Shown: positions 7,505-19,714, counted from the first letter of the stretch. The stretch: DNA of 64,000 nucleotides from Scilla litardierei (GCA_030789695.1 CM061142.1:276017043-276081042); one strand, 5' to 3'. A program made the numbers and translations. Notes: generated by a model from the sequence alone, not told the origin.

Positions 7505-9927
7505 TGTAATGACTGGTTTTCATGTATCTGGATTTATTATAATATAATATATGTTTTGGTGGATTTTCTCCTCATGTGTGGTTTTCGTCTCCGTAGCTTT
7601 CATTTTCGATCGATTCGTCGTATTTTCTCGTTTCTTCCTTAGGATTGTCGATTTCGAAGTATGTCATTCGTGACGGACTTCATAACGGTCGTATCTTACT
7701 GTTAGATTAAGCCTAGGAGTCTTAGGAATCGATCCCGGAGCTCCGAGCTCCGTATCGGAACTTTTGGTGCACGTTAGCCGGTATAAGAAGGGGCACCGAC
7801 CGACTAGATGACGATCCAGTCGGTCGGCAATCCTTCTTGGACCGACTAGTTGGCTTTCTAAATTATTTAGAAGTTACTGTTTATCGTTAGTCGGTCTAAG
7901 AACGTTGGTTGACCGACTAGGTTGCAAACTAGTCGGTCAGCAATGCTTCTTTAACCGACTAACTCTTCAACTAAATTTTAGTATCAATACTGTTCACTCT
8001 TAGTCGGTCTAAGTTCATCTCTCGACCGACTAGATGTAAAACTAGTCGGTCAGTAGTTGTTCATTGATCGACTAAATCTAAAACCTATTTTCGTTCAGAA
8101 GTTACTGTTTACACTTAGTCGGTCTGTGTTGGTCGACCGACCGACTAGTTGCCAAACTAGTCGGTCGGTGGTTGCTCTTTGACCGACTAATCTGTGTTAA
8201 AACCCTAATTTCTGGGCAGCCGCCAGCCCATCCTATTTATACCCCTCCCAAACGTTTTCTTCTTCCTCCACTCGACCCAAAACCCTAGTTTCTCCCCCAT
8301 TGAGCCCTCATCTTCCTCCAAGCCTTATTCCTTCATCCCAAGCCCTAGATCCATCATCTAAATCCTCCATCCACTCATTCTACCTCTCATTTTCCCCAAA
8401 ATCTCACCAAATCCCCAAAATCCCCCAAAAACCCTAATTCTCCAAACTTCTCCATTTGTTTCCAGATCTGGTCCCTAGGTTCTCTGGAGTGTTTCTTCCA
8501 CCTCCTCTCGGTAAGAAATTGATCTCTTGATGTTTTCATAACCTATTTGTATTTTTATGAAACCCTAATGAAATTTCATGTTGTTTGATGATTGTTTCCC
8601 CATAACAGCGATTTCCCCCGTAGATTAGCATCCGCGAGACGAACCTTCGTGATCGTCATCCCCGGTGCTAGGCAAGTGAAACTTGCCACTTAGGGTTAGG
8701 GCCATGTTTTAGGCCATCTTGCTTGTTGTAGGCGTAAAAGAGGCTAGGCGACGAAATGATACTCGCCTAGGCGCAAATTGGGGAACTAGCTGGACAACGA
8801 AACTAGTTCCGACATATATCATGTTGCACAATTACCATGTCATGTTTAAATTCCATTAACGATACGCGAATTAATTGTCATGTCATTGCATTCTTTAAGT
8901 GATCCCGTGATTGCGTAGCATCGCTACAATACTTGTGTTCCTGGCTCGTGACCAGAAGCGAGCATAATGAGTTGCTAACCCCAACGCTCGATATTGAATT
9001 GTGAACTAAGAAAAAATCTCCCGTGCGGGGCAACCCTGGCTCACTTGCTGGGCTCATGTACAGGGACCCTGGCTTGTTTACGTGTGGGATGGCGTAAGGG
9101 TTAAGCGGCCATTCAACTGGGAGTCTGCCCGATCAGCAACTGCAGTTGTAAGGTGTAAACTCTGGGGTGGGGTAGTGTTTAGTGCCGATCGGCGTGAATG
9201 TTGTACCATTCAGCTGAAGGGCGTAAACATCTACAAACAACGTGAAACGTGAATAGTGAATTGATTGAGATTGTTAGTAGCTTGGCTACTCTTGTCTTGT
9301 CCCGTTAATTGTTCTCTTGTACTTATTGTTCACCATGTCTTGCTTGTGCACTCATGTTATAACTGCCATGTCATGCATACTATAACTGCTAGGTTGTTAG
9401 TTGCCTTACTTTCAGTTTCCTTGCCCAAGTCTTTTAGACTTGCTGACATGTGCCCCTTTACTCTTTTGGGTGACACATGTTAGATCCTGAGCCTGAGTCC
9501 TTGTTGAGGACGAGGTGTTTGCTGACGCCGAGCCCGAGCTTGTGTTTGACGGGGAGTACGTGGACACTGGGGACCAGTCCTAGTGTCTTCGTTGTGTTTT
9601 CCTTTTGTTTAGACCGCTGTTTTGTTGTCGGTGCGTGGCACCTATACTTTGTTATGTCGTTGCTTTTGTTGGCCTTGTTCTGGGCCTTTAGACTCCTTCT
9701 TTTAGCCTGGTGGCTTTTCGGGATGTTGGACTTATTTTCATGTTGGACAATTTATGAGATATGAGATTTTATTTCAGTCTCTCCTTGTGTTATTATTGTT
9801 ATTCCGTTGTGGTTACAGGGACCTGCTTATGTTTTATTGACGCTTATCGGGTTTGGGGCTTCACAGCTCCACTCTCGTGCGGACCTTTTCACGTCTCGCC
9901 TCCATTTTAGGGAAGCGGGGCGTGACA
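7505..9927 (+). mobile_element. S2: second solo LTR of the S family
   Basis: It is 2423 bp from TGTAATGACTGG to GGGGCGTGACA, with flanking CTTGT at 7500-7504 and 9928-9932. It is collinear with S1 across palindrome array (7796-8190), TATA, candidate intron and hairpins, with scattered small differences. It sits in the internal region of L1 right after the zinc-knuckle ORF. Its mini-ORF (ATG 9477) is shifted by a 1-base deletion relative to S1. Confidence 0.92.
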
Positions 9928-12900
9928 CTTGTTAAATTATGCTTGCATATGATTGTTTGCAAAATAGGGTTGATTGTTAGACTGTTAATTAGATTCCTTG
10001 CTGAGAATTGATTTAATCGTCATAAGAGTTACCTTAGTGGTCCTTGTCTACCCCTGACCACATTAGACTTCTAGAATTTCCTTCAGTCATTCGTTTGGGT
10101 TCATCGATTCCGGACCGAGCTGAGCGCATTTCATTACCACCTAGCTCCCTTAGAAAGACCTAGCGCTAAGTTTCTTAAGCTTTAGTTGGGCGACCGTAGG
10201 AGTTTTCCCGTAGGTATCATGGGCCATATCCTAGGCGTATGTATGTTTTGAACATCTGACCGTTTTCCTTGCCTCGATTCTCGAGATCGCCTCATGACGA
10301 TCGTCGTCAATTTTCAAATCTCTCCATCACAAATCTTGAATCTTCTGAAAGTATTTTCTTTTTGATTTCCTCTTTCCCTAAGTTTTAAATTTGTTCAAAT
10401 TTTAATATGTATATATACTTATACTTCATGCTCCTCGTTGATTTAAATTTTTAAAACTTTTGTCGAAATTTTTGAAAATTAGTTTATAATGCTTTTTCAG
10501 CCTACACTTTCGTACCTATGAAAATACATTTTCCTTTCATATACTAATTTTATTCTAAACCGTACTTGCATTCAACTTGTAATTTTACCTTCTAATTTAT
10601 GCCATTCATATACCTTCCAATCACATGGGATTTCAGATTTCAGCAAGTCGATTTTATGCTCATCGTTTTCCCTATTTCAGACTTTTGTAAAAATTACTAT
10701 TTCATAACCACTTCCTGATTTAGACCCCACACGAATTGATTTTAAAGCTTTACTATCAATTTTGATAATTCTACTACCAAGTTATTAATATTATCTTTCC
10801 ACTTCCCCTACGTGCTTTTAGAAAAATTTCGAGACTTAATAGAATTTCAATTATTTTTATATAACTGTATCAGGTTCGTTGTGCTCGTATGCTAAGGACC
10901 TTGTGTAAATCAGTTTTTCATTTTTGCAAATCCTGGTTCCTTTGAAAAGCAGCTTCAATATTGATTATTTTAAAAAATTTCATAACCTAAAAGTTTTGAA
11001 AGCATTTAACATGAGTTTAAATCCTTCCGTTACTTGATTTCCTTCTTTGACTTTCACAAACATTATATTAAATTACTGCCGTATAATATTTTCTAAACTA
11101 CGTCTTCAATGTTCGTGTAAACGAATCACTTCCTTTTATAATGATTCTATATAAACCAATAGACCACTTTCTCTTATATGTACACTCGACTCAAACTTAT
11201 TTTGAAACAACACGTTTTATCGATCCCCAAATATTTCTTTCCAGACGAGGATTTCAACTTTTGAAGTACGACCGTTTTCAAATTTTGCGTATTCCAGCTT
11301 ATGACATTCTATTTCTCCATCCCACATAAGTATCGCTACATCTCCCTTTCCCCTACCCAAGCTGTCTTTCTTTTTAGTCGTCCCATCGGAATTCGTGCTT
11401 ACCGATCCTTCCCTCGTCACGCTTTCGACCTCCCCCTACTGCTTAGGCTTTAGTGGCCGTCAATGTCTGTGACGACCCTAAGTGGTTAGTAGGCCCTTGG
11501 ACCTTGTGATGTTGTCGTAGTGCACGTACCTAAGTGGTGTACGTGGGCTTGAATGAGTGTACTCTCCCATGGTATAATAATGGTTGCTTATTGTGTGTTA
11601 TATATACTCGGAGTTATTCATGATGTGTGAAGTTGTTTGCATGTTAGTAGTTATAGTTTGGTGTGTGGGTAGCTATACCATACTAGAGATGCCTGTGTAT
11701 ATGAGATTTAGTGTGGGAGTACCTAATAGGGTGTATGCATTTAGGAGATACTTATAGTGGTTGAAGCAATATGCTGGTAAAACTATGTGTATGCTAGGTG
11801 TGATAATAATAATAGGTGTTGGTACACTAGTTATAGGTAGTAGGCTATGGTGAATATATATGTTCCACGTGGGTGACTATACGGTGAATGTTTGTACTAG
11901 GGAGGGTATTATAAATATGTGGGTGTTGATGGCTGTAATGTTATTATTATGATTTAACTATGTGGGTGTTATCTGACTAAATATTAAGTGTGATTGACTT
12001 AAGGTATGGATATGGTTGTATTAGTAGGTGTATAAATATTGGAGTGGTATTGGTATATGTATAAATGCCGCGTTACGTATATAGAATATTCTGATATGTG
12101 TATTGAGTCCCACTCAAGCTTGAGTGGGTATACTCTAAGTATATTGATGTGTATGTCTGAAGTTTGAATATAGCGATGTTTGATGTATGTATAGTGATAG
12201 AAGTGTTTGTGCCTGGTTGTGTTACACACATGATTGTGGGTCGCTACACCAGTATATAGTTATAGGTGTTGGTCTTGTGGTATAGTTAACTACTAAGGAC
12301 TTGCTCGTGTGAACGTATGTGTACTAGCTAAAACTAGGTGTGCAAGTGTGCTAGTTATATAATGATATGATTGGTATACGTGAATGAAAAGTTAGCGTGT
12401 ATAGGTGTGCACCATACACGGGTAAGTATGTGCTTAGTTATAGGTATTGATGACTATGGCATATATGGCGTGTCGTAAATACAGTTATAGGACCGTACGT
12501 AATGTGAATGTATGGTGAAATATTTGAATACAATTGAATGACTATATATATTATGAAATTATAGTAGTGGTGAATTTATATAAGATATAGTGCACTTGAT
12601 TTAATAATGGTATGGTGTGACTATATGTTTTGAGATGTTTGGTATTGGATGAATATTAGAGGGTAGTATACCCTTGATGTTTGTGTATAGGTAGCTATCT
12701 ATATGTAGAGCAATGATTGTATTTGCTAAGTGTGACACTATCCTTATATGAGTATCTGAAATATTGTTTTGTGTTTAGGTAAGTAGTAGTTATATAAGGG
12801 ATGCATGTTTATATATATGATTGAAATACATGTATGAATTTGACTGGCTATAATAGGTATAAGTATATGACGTACGTGAATATATATACGTGTTGGTAGT

Positions 12901-13033
12901 GTTAATGTTTGACTACCTAATGCATATGTAAGCACTTGCAATAGCTATACCTGGTTTGAAATATAATGTGACTTGATTGGGGTAGTTATTAGAGCGACTA
13001 GATATATTAGAAAGTCCAAGGACGGACTTTATT
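9928..13033 (+). other. L1 3' internal region, non-coding
   Basis: About 3.1 kb between S2 and the polypurine tract. The first half is mixed and T-rich. The second half (from about 11466) is rich in TATGTG and GTGTG words. No domain, zinc knuckle or pol motif was found on either strand; the few short frames look accidental. Confidence 0.6.
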
Positions 13034-13048
13034 CTAAGGTGGGGAGGA
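13034..13048 (+). other. L1 polypurine tract
   Basis: CTAAGGTGGGGAGGA directly abuts the 3' LTR start at 13049, as expected for the plus-strand primer. L2 has the same tract with one change at 26997-27011 on the other strand. Confidence 0.85.
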
Positions 13049-15900
13049 TGTAACGACCACTTTTCGTCGTACGTTGTTCGTGCACGTGCTTTTGGCCGTG
13101 CACGTGTTTGTTTTAGACTTTAATTGTTTGTGAACACTTTCGTGTGATATGCCGTTGTGAACGTCTCTGAGAGTATTAAATAGTGGCACTATCTTGGAAC
13201 GACATTTCTCGAGTCGTTTTCCCACAATTTAATCTTACTCGATGAGACGTGACGATTTTCACTTTTGACGGGAGACGTTTCTATTTTTAGTTTCGTCGTC
13301 CGACGTCGAAATTGAGATCCGTCTTCTTAGTTAGCTCAAATTCGTCATCACGATCACCCCGATATTTATTTTATAATTTTTGGAGTTTATTTGACCACTT
13401 TTATATTTTTAACAAGGTTTATAATATTTTTAATAATTTATTTTTAAATTAATTTCGGCCAAATAAAATTTATTTGAGTTTTAAACGTTTTAAAGAATTT
13501 TTGAGCCAATTTCCAGGTCATTTGGACCAGGTCAAATCCTTGGGTGAGTTGGAGAAGTTGAATTTCAAATTTTAAATTATTTTAAACTTCTAATCCTATT
13601 AGATTTAGCCCTAGACCAAGTCCACCCATCTATACTATATAAGCAACCCCTAGGAAGACCTATTTTCGCAAGAAATTAGCCCTAGCCTCTTCCAAAACCC
13701 AAATTGGACGTTGCGACGATTCGTCGCAACGTTGCGACGTTCAGCCACCGCACCGACCGAGAAAACCAACCAAAATCTCCCGCTCCGATCGCTAGCCACT
13801 CCGCACCCAACCCCGCTCCGCATCGCAGCGCATCGCCCCGCTCCGTTCCCTCGGTCTGACCGAGGGCTTGGCCGAACCCCGCTCGCATCCCCGCTCCGCA
13901 CAGCGCTCCACATCGACCCCGCCCCGTTCACTTGCCTCCGCTCACGCCTGACCGATCGGGCCGCCCGCACCGACCGACGATTGCAACGCTGCAACGTTGC
14001 AACGTCGCAGCCCTCGCATCCAAGCGCACGACCGACCCGATCCCCCGCTCTGACCGAAGGAAGCCCCCGCACCCGCCTAGCGCCCGCACCCCGCAGCTGC
14101 ACAACCTAGTTCCCCCGCAGCGACCGAGAGAATCTCCCGCATTGGCTGGGTACGACCGAGAGCCATTCGTCGCAACCCCGCATCCGTCGCACCACTTGCC
14201 TCCGTGGGCCCCCCAAGTTCTCCAGAGGTATTGTGGATCCCCCAAAGGTCCCTAGGACTACTGTGGGCCCCACCTAGGTGCGTTCTCTTCGACGACTTGC
14301 CGCGTACGACGTTGCGACACGTCGTCGCCCGTCGTCGCACATGCTAGCTTTGGAATCTGGAATCGTCGCCCGGTTGATTGCTCTGAAATTTTCAGCGAGG
14401 AATCTAATTTGAATCTGGACTTGGAGCGCGATATTATTATTCCAACCCCCGGCGTCGCTACCCGACGCCGGTGTAGCTTTCGCGTCGTGTTAAGGTAACG
14501 CTTTGCACCCCTAGAACCCCCAACCCAATTGCATGTTAACCAAGACTAAAAATCAGTATTTTAAAGTATTTTAAATGTTTTAGCAATCACTAATCAAGAT
14601 TAATAAAACGGATGTAGGCCGGTGGACTTGTGCACGTAGGAATTGTGCCTTTGGACTCGTTGGACGGTGTTTCCCTGACGTGATAATTGCAGGCAAGTGA
14701 AACTTGCCAAATCTTGTTTAGGGCCATGTTTTTAGGCCACTTCCTTGTTTTTAGCGTAAAAGAGACTAGTCAGTGAAATGATAGCTGGCTAGACGCCTAC
14801 TTGATCTAGTTTGACAACGAAACTAGATCCGTCACCTAATTGATCTAGCTTGACAACGAAGCTAGATCCAACCCTTAAACTTGTTGTTCATGCATACTAA
14901 ACTGTCACGTTTACTTTCCTTACTTGTACGCCTTACTACTTGTCTTGTCATGTCATCCATGCATTGAATGTCGCATTCGTAGCACACGCTACAATACTTG
15001 TACTTGTACTCCCTTGTCTGGCTAGGTGCACCCCTAGACCAACAAGATAAAACACTTCCTGGCTCGTGTTCCAGAAGCGAGCATTCCCGTTCGGGGGTAA
15101 GGCCCTGGCTCGACACACGTGGAGGGGTAGGGATAAACGATCACTTGAGCTTAGGAGTTGGCCCGCGCAGCCACTCTAGCCAAAAGGCGGAATCTCTGTG
15201 CACGAGGTGCTTACTTTCCTTGTCTTGTACTTGTCTTGTGAATGATTCATGTAATACTTGTCATCCATGCCATGTTTAAATACCATGCTCGTACTTTACT
15301 TTACTTTACTTTACCTGCTGCACTCATACTTTAACTGCCATGTCATTGCATCATGCTAGAACTGCTAGGTTGATTTACTTCCACCAACTTCCAGTTTCCT
15401 TGCACAAGTCTTCCAGACTTGCTGACATGTGCCTCTTTGCTCTTTTGGGTGTCACATGTTAGACCCTGAGCCAGAGACAGTTGTTGAGGACGAGGTGGTT
15501 GCTGAAACTGAGCCTACGTTCGTCGAGGAGTTCGTGGACACCGGAGACCAGTTTTAGAGACTGTTGGCGTTGCTTTTGCTTTAGGTTGCTGTTAGATGTC
15601 GGTGCTTGCACCATTACTTGTTTCTGTACTTTGTGCTTTTGTTGGCCACGCTCGGCCTCTTTTAGACTCTTTTCTTTTAGCCTGGTGGCTTTTTTTGCGA
15701 TGTTGGAATTTATTATTATGGATATTCTGAGATGTTTCTTTTGTCTCTTTTCGTTATTATTATCTTTGTTTCGTTTCGCGTTGCAAGGACCTGCAGTTTA
15801 AATTTGATCGACGCTTATCGGACTTGCAGCTTTGTAGCTTCAAGTCTGAGCGAACCTTCTCACGCTTTGCCTCCACGTTTTTGGGAAGCGGGGCGTGACA
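13049..15900 (+). repeat. L1 3' LTR
   Basis: This is an uninterrupted 2852-bp copy of the L1 LTR from TGTAACGACC to CGTGACA. It keeps TATA box (13636), GC-rich leader, hairpins (14692-14868 and on), mini-ORF (15456-15557) and conserved terminus. It is the reference for the pre-insertion site of S1. Divergence from the 5' LTR is low by eye. Confidence 0.93.
15456..15557 (+). CDS. Acidic mini-ORF in the L1 3' LTR (33 aa)
   Basis: This copy of the ORF at 6340-6441 has the same length. One change turns an Asp codon into Glu; the frame, start and stop are kept. See the S1 and L2 counterparts. Confidence 0.5.
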   Translation: MLDPEPETVVEDEVVAETEPTFVEEFVDTGDQF

Positions 15901-15973
15901 ATGGGACAAGGCTGTCATGGAGAGGATCGACTATGAGCAGCTTGCGTCGATAGCTGTTCATACCAGTGTCCAG
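15901..15973 (+). pseudogene. Antisense additional ORF of T, piece 2 (end of an exon)
   Basis: After the L1 target duplication ATGGG (15901-15905) the coding frame interrupted at 1450 continues without a stop to CAG at 15973. It is followed by the splice donor GTAATT at 15974. The two sides join in frame when L1 and one copy of the duplication are ignored. The intron then contains the whole of L2 (15991-33634); without L2 it would be about 70 nt and end at TTTGCAG (33686-33692). The piece is too short to assign a domain by itself. Confidence 0.6.
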
Positions 15974-16223
15974 GTAATTATTGCTTCGGCTGTCACGTCC
16001 CGCTTCCCAAAAATACGGAGGCGAAGCGTGACTAAGGCCCGCTTAGGCCGGAGCTGTGAAGCTCGGACCCAATAAGCGTCTGTAGGGGTACCATTTTAAA
16101 AAATTTCAGGTTCTTGCATTTATAAAGTTCGAAACAACAGGAAGTACAGAAGAAAAGTTGCATTCATTAATATAATTAATATCCAACGAGTACAAAGTCT
16201 AAGAGAGGAAAGCCTAAGCATGG

Positions 16224-16391
16224 CTACAAACTATCGAAAAAGCAACTAAAGTAGTAACCTCTGAAAGTGGCGATCGAAAAGTCCTCAAAGTCTGAATCCT
16301 CATCAGGCACGTACTCTGGATCGACGTCCTCGGGCTCCACGTACTCCGATAAGTCTGTCGTGTCCTCGAACTCTGGCTTGACACCTGACAT
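16224..16391 (-). CDS. Acidic mini-ORF in the L2 3' LTR (55 aa)
   Basis: The frame starts MSGVKPEFEDTTDLSEYVEP, is rich in Asp, Glu and Tyr, and ends in an aromatic tail before the stop 16224-16226. The L2 5' LTR copy (29791-29958) is open too, with a few amino-acid changes. The AUG is in the arm of a 13-bp hairpin (16383-16395 with 16414-16426). It is the positional and compositional counterpart of the S and L1 mini-ORFs, though sequence identity is modest. Confidence 0.5.
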   Translation of the reverse strand: MSGVKPEFEDTTDLSEYVEPEDVDPEYVPDEDSDFEDFSIATFRGYYFSCFFDSL

Positions 16392-16800
16392 ACAGTACCC
16401 AAGAGAAAAGAAACTGTACGTCAGGTAAAGTCTACAAGAAGGGTTAGACTCTACTGCAAGTGCACCAACTATTAAACAATGGTTTACTGGTTGATTAGCA
16501 TGCTGGGGTTATAACAGATGTTTTACTGGTTGTTTAGCATGCTGAGGTTATAACAGGATGACAACAGAAAGTAAACGCAGCAGGGAAGTAAAACACGACA
16601 AGTAGTAGTCGTAGCGTGTGCTACCAACTACGGGACTAACCTACAGGTGTCAAGACAAGTCGGGACGTGACGGGACAAGACAAGACAAGTGAGACACGAA
16701 AGGGTTCACGCCTTACGGTTAGAGGGGGATCAGACCCTCTTGCCGTGCGCACGCTCAACCCAACCCCAAACCCCAAGGATGACAAGACAAGACAATCACG

Positions 16801-17040
16801 ACAAGGGATCACTCTCTCTAGCTTGGCGAGTGCCCTATTGCCCTCTGGGATGTGTATCAGTACAAGGGATCACTCACTCTAGCTTGGTGAGTGCCCTATT
16901 GCCCGCAGGCTGTGAATCAGTACAAGGGATCACTCTCTCTAGCTTGGAGAGTGCCATATTGCCCGCAGGCTGTGAATCAGTACAAGGGATCACTCTCTCT
17001 AGCTTGGAGAGTGCCCTATTGCCCGCAGGCTGTACAAGAT
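16801..17040 (-). repeat. Four 60-bp tandem repeats in the L2 LTR (copy 30373-30612)
   Basis: Units start at 16801, 16862, 16922 and 16982, each with ACAAGGGATCACTC and a hairpin around TCTAGCTTG. Stem arms are CACTCTC/GAGAGTG in two units and CACTCAC/GTGAGTG in another, a paired change. The first unit (arm ending GCGAGTG) pairs less well. They lie in the leader between the mini-ORF and the shared hairpins. Confidence 0.85.
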
Positions 17041-17136
17041 GAGACGGGACGTGACAAGACGGGAAGGGTTATTCTAGGGTGTCCACACACATGCACACAC
17101 ATGATAGCCCTACGATGTCAAAAGTTGTTGTTGTCA

Positions 17137-17279
17137 GGCTCAGACTTCGTCGTCAAGTCCGAGCCGTCAGGGGTCGTCCCGGACGCTATCATTTCACGTC
17201 CGGTTCTCTTGTTCACAGTTAACAGTTCTAACAAACTAAGGCCTAAACACGGCCAAAAGTGCAAGTGGATACACTTGCC
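17137..17279 (-). ncRNA. Candidate structured leader RNA of L2 (5' LTR copy 30709-30851)
   Basis: On the minus strand the order is the same as in L1. Hairpin A: GGCAAGTG with CACTTGC (17261-17279). Hairpin B: CCGGACG with CGTCCGG (17179-17185, 17197-17203), loop TGAAATGATAG, identical to the L1 loop. Hairpin C: GGCTCGGACTT with AAGTCTGAGCC (17137-17165), loop GACGACG. Stems B and C share almost no sequence with those of L1 and S, yet pair fully, with one G-U in the sense RNA. Confidence 0.7.
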
Positions 17280-18436
17280 TGCGATGGCGAGTGTGTCGTC
17301 CTCTCGAAGCGTCTCGTCCAAGCATCTCGTCCGCGGTAGTCCGTCTGAAACAAGGGGGTCACGGCGACGTTGTCAGGTCGTGATTTTCAATAAACCTATT
17401 TAGGTTCATTTCTAGGTTAAGCGTGGCTACCCTAACAGTCACATATCAAAATGTCCATTTAGCCTATTCGACGATTCTATCCTATGTGCACAGTTAAAAC
17501 AGTCCGATCGTCGATCTACGGTTCCACATCATTTTAAAGAAGCAGAAAGTAAATTTAATGATTAAGTTGCCAATTTTAATTAGGTTTTCTATACTACGAT
17601 GTGGGTTGTAAGATGACGATGGGGGACTAACCGTTGATGTAACGAATGTGGGTAGCGACGACGTGTACGTTCCCAAACAGCGACACGTGCCTCGGTGTTT
17701 ATTGTCACAACCTTAAGAATTCCGGCGTGGTCGGACGGAAGGCGTGACCATCTCTGCGTCATAAGATTTAATTATTAGGTTAAACGAATTTACTTGATTA
17801 AGGTCATAACCACACATCTTACGTTACATGCAAGTTATTAAACTTAACTTGTATATTATACATGTATATACTAATATGTTAACTACATATGTAAATATTT
17901 ACTAACAGTTCATGAACTACAAGTTATCAGCCCCACTGTACCAATATTATTGAAACTTGATATAGCAACTAGGTTATCGTTAATGGCTCATACCAACTTC
18001 TCATATAAACAGCTACCACTAAACTTATATGCATTAACATATAGGGCTGTTAGAACTATTACACTTATAAAGTAAATATCAACTCATGCTTAACAGTGTG
18101 TACAAACATATAATGAGTACAACCTACTGAATTAGTAATCATCTGACATCAAAAAAATGGGTTAACAACTAACAGCAGCTTAACTTTTATTATAAAACTT
18201 AATATTATATTGAAGCTAATACACTGATGTAGTAAACCTAACATCCTCGTCATTATAAATACCCCATTTCCAATAATAAACTCACAAAGGTCCATAACAT
18301 AACAATTATAAAACTAACACTATAAAAATGACACCAATGAACCGATATAAACCATTATCATTTAATAACCAACTACTACTCTGCCATTAACATTTGCCAT
18401 TCTAACTTAATAAGGCATGCCTGGAAAAAGGCTTAC

Positions 18437-19170
18437 GTGTGGGAGCTTAAGTGCTTGCAGCAGAAACGGCGGGTGGAGCGCTGCTGGGTTGCGCGCGGTG
18501 GAGGAGGAGGCTTAGGAGGAGAAGATCGGAGCGGCGCGGTGGCGACGAGATCAGCGGGGCGTGGGGCGGCTGCTCGAGGAAGGAGGCGACGGCATGGCGA
18601 TGGGGAGAGAATCGCGAGCTCGACGGCAGGTCAGAGAGCTGGAAATCGACAGGGATGCGCGTGACTGGGGCTGCCAGATGACGGTTAACAGGCAGAGGGT
18701 AAGCGCGGCCGGGCGATGAACGGATCGGGGAGATCGAAGGACGGCGAGGATGAAGGCGTAGGCCGCTCGGCGGCGGGGTGAGGCGAGGTTGGCGCGGTCT
18801 GGGAAACCGAAACAGTGTGCAATGGAGGTAGAACGTCGAAACGATCTCGCTGGAGCGTTGGACGTTGTGATGGCCGGCCTGGGAGAGTTGTCGAAGGGCG
18901 GTGTCGCCGGCCTGAGGGTGATCGGAGCAGTGGGGGTTTTGGCTGAGTGGAGGTGTGACGGCGGAGGCTTGGGCATTTGATAGATGGCGCGGCTGAAGGG
19001 CGACTCGCACGGCCTGTGCGAGAGGGAGGGAGTCGATGGCGGATGGGTTTCGACGAAAATGCCGGAGGTGCTCGCGGAGGGGATGAAGGTGGCGGCCTGG
19101 GTTTCGGTTTTGAAAAGAAAAGCCTAGGGCTTGCTCTCATACTGGCTTTTGTAGGGGAGAGTATCACGTG
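18437..19170 (-). other. GC-rich segment of the L2 LTR (copy 32009-32742)
   Basis: About 730 bp of GC-rich DNA inside an otherwise AT-rich LTR. It gives overlapping open frames on both strands with Pro/Ser/Arg-rich or Gly/Arg-rich composition, which is explained by base content. No domain was recognised. Its position in the LTR resembles the GC-rich leader of L1, though the sequences differ. Confidence 0.55.
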
Positions 19171-19714
19171 GGGTGAGGGAGCGTGGAGGAGATCATGGTC
19201 TGTTAGGATTAATAACAGGTTAGTTTTTAAAAAAATTAGATTTTATAAACAGGCTTGATTTGATTGCTGTTAGGATATTATAATTTGTGGATTAGATTCG
19301 GGGAGTGGGGTGATTTCGTGAGATAGGGGAAAAGATATGGGTACGGTTGTAGGTCAAGATATTTAGGGGATTTATTTAAAGATTTGATATGAGAAAATTT
19401 ACTTTCAGTTTGAATTTGAATTGAAAAACTTATGGTTAAAATAATATTTAAAAAAATGTCCAATCCACTCTCTACCTTTGCTGATCCTAATCGTCCATAT
19501 CATCCTACTATCTCGTGCTTAATCTAACTTAGACATGTAGTGCCCTGTGGTAGCTACTGCACACGTACTAGAGGGGGGTGAATAGTACTTAAAATAATCA
19601 AGATAGTTATTCCTAATTATTGTGCAAGAAACAAACGACAATGCGGAATTAAACAACTATCAACAAGAATTAAAACATACGCAAACAAACAATATTACTG
19701 GGTTCGGATCCACC

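Larger units (their letters stand above)
1451..15900 (+). mobile_element. Element L1: non-autonomous Ty3/gypsy LTR retrotransposon
   Basis: Both LTRs begin TGTAACGACCAC and end GGGAAGCGGGGCGTGACA. The element is flanked by ATGGG at 1446-1450 and 15901-15905. It has a polypurine tract directly before the 3' LTR. Its own length is about 9.5 kb once the solo LTRs S1 and S2 are set aside. The internal region encodes only a small zinc-knuckle protein (6932-7489) and no pol. It therefore looks like a gag-remnant derivative (TR-GAG or LARD type). L1 and L2 share the LTR termini, the tract CTAAGGTGGGKAGGA and the sequence after the 5' LTR, so they belong to one lineage. The lineage is not assigned because no RT is present. 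Confidence 0.9.

Noticed and set aside
9477..9764. 95-aa ORF in S2 as a separate gene
   Set aside because: It is the acidic mini-ORF start running into another frame after a 1-base deletion; S1 shows the undisturbed frame.
3649..9927. S1 and S2 as the two LTRs of one element with the zinc-knuckle ORF inside
   Set aside because: Both are flanked by CTTGT on each side separately, and the L1 3' LTR shows the empty site of S1 with its continuation at 6119, so S1 is a solo LTR.
11466..12740. Another LTR starting TGTGACGACCCTAAG inside L1
   Set aside because: The start resembles the L1/S terminus, but no matching 3' end, target duplication or second copy was found.
16689..17403. Frames of 117-183 aa with repeated SLSLAWRVPYCPQ-type units
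   Set aside because: Antisense translation of the 60-bp leader repeats and hairpins of L2.
18437..19258. Proline/serine-rich frames up to 187 aa on both strands (again at 32009-32830)
   Set aside because: Several overlapping frames are open because the block is GC-rich; it lies in an LTR and shows no domain.
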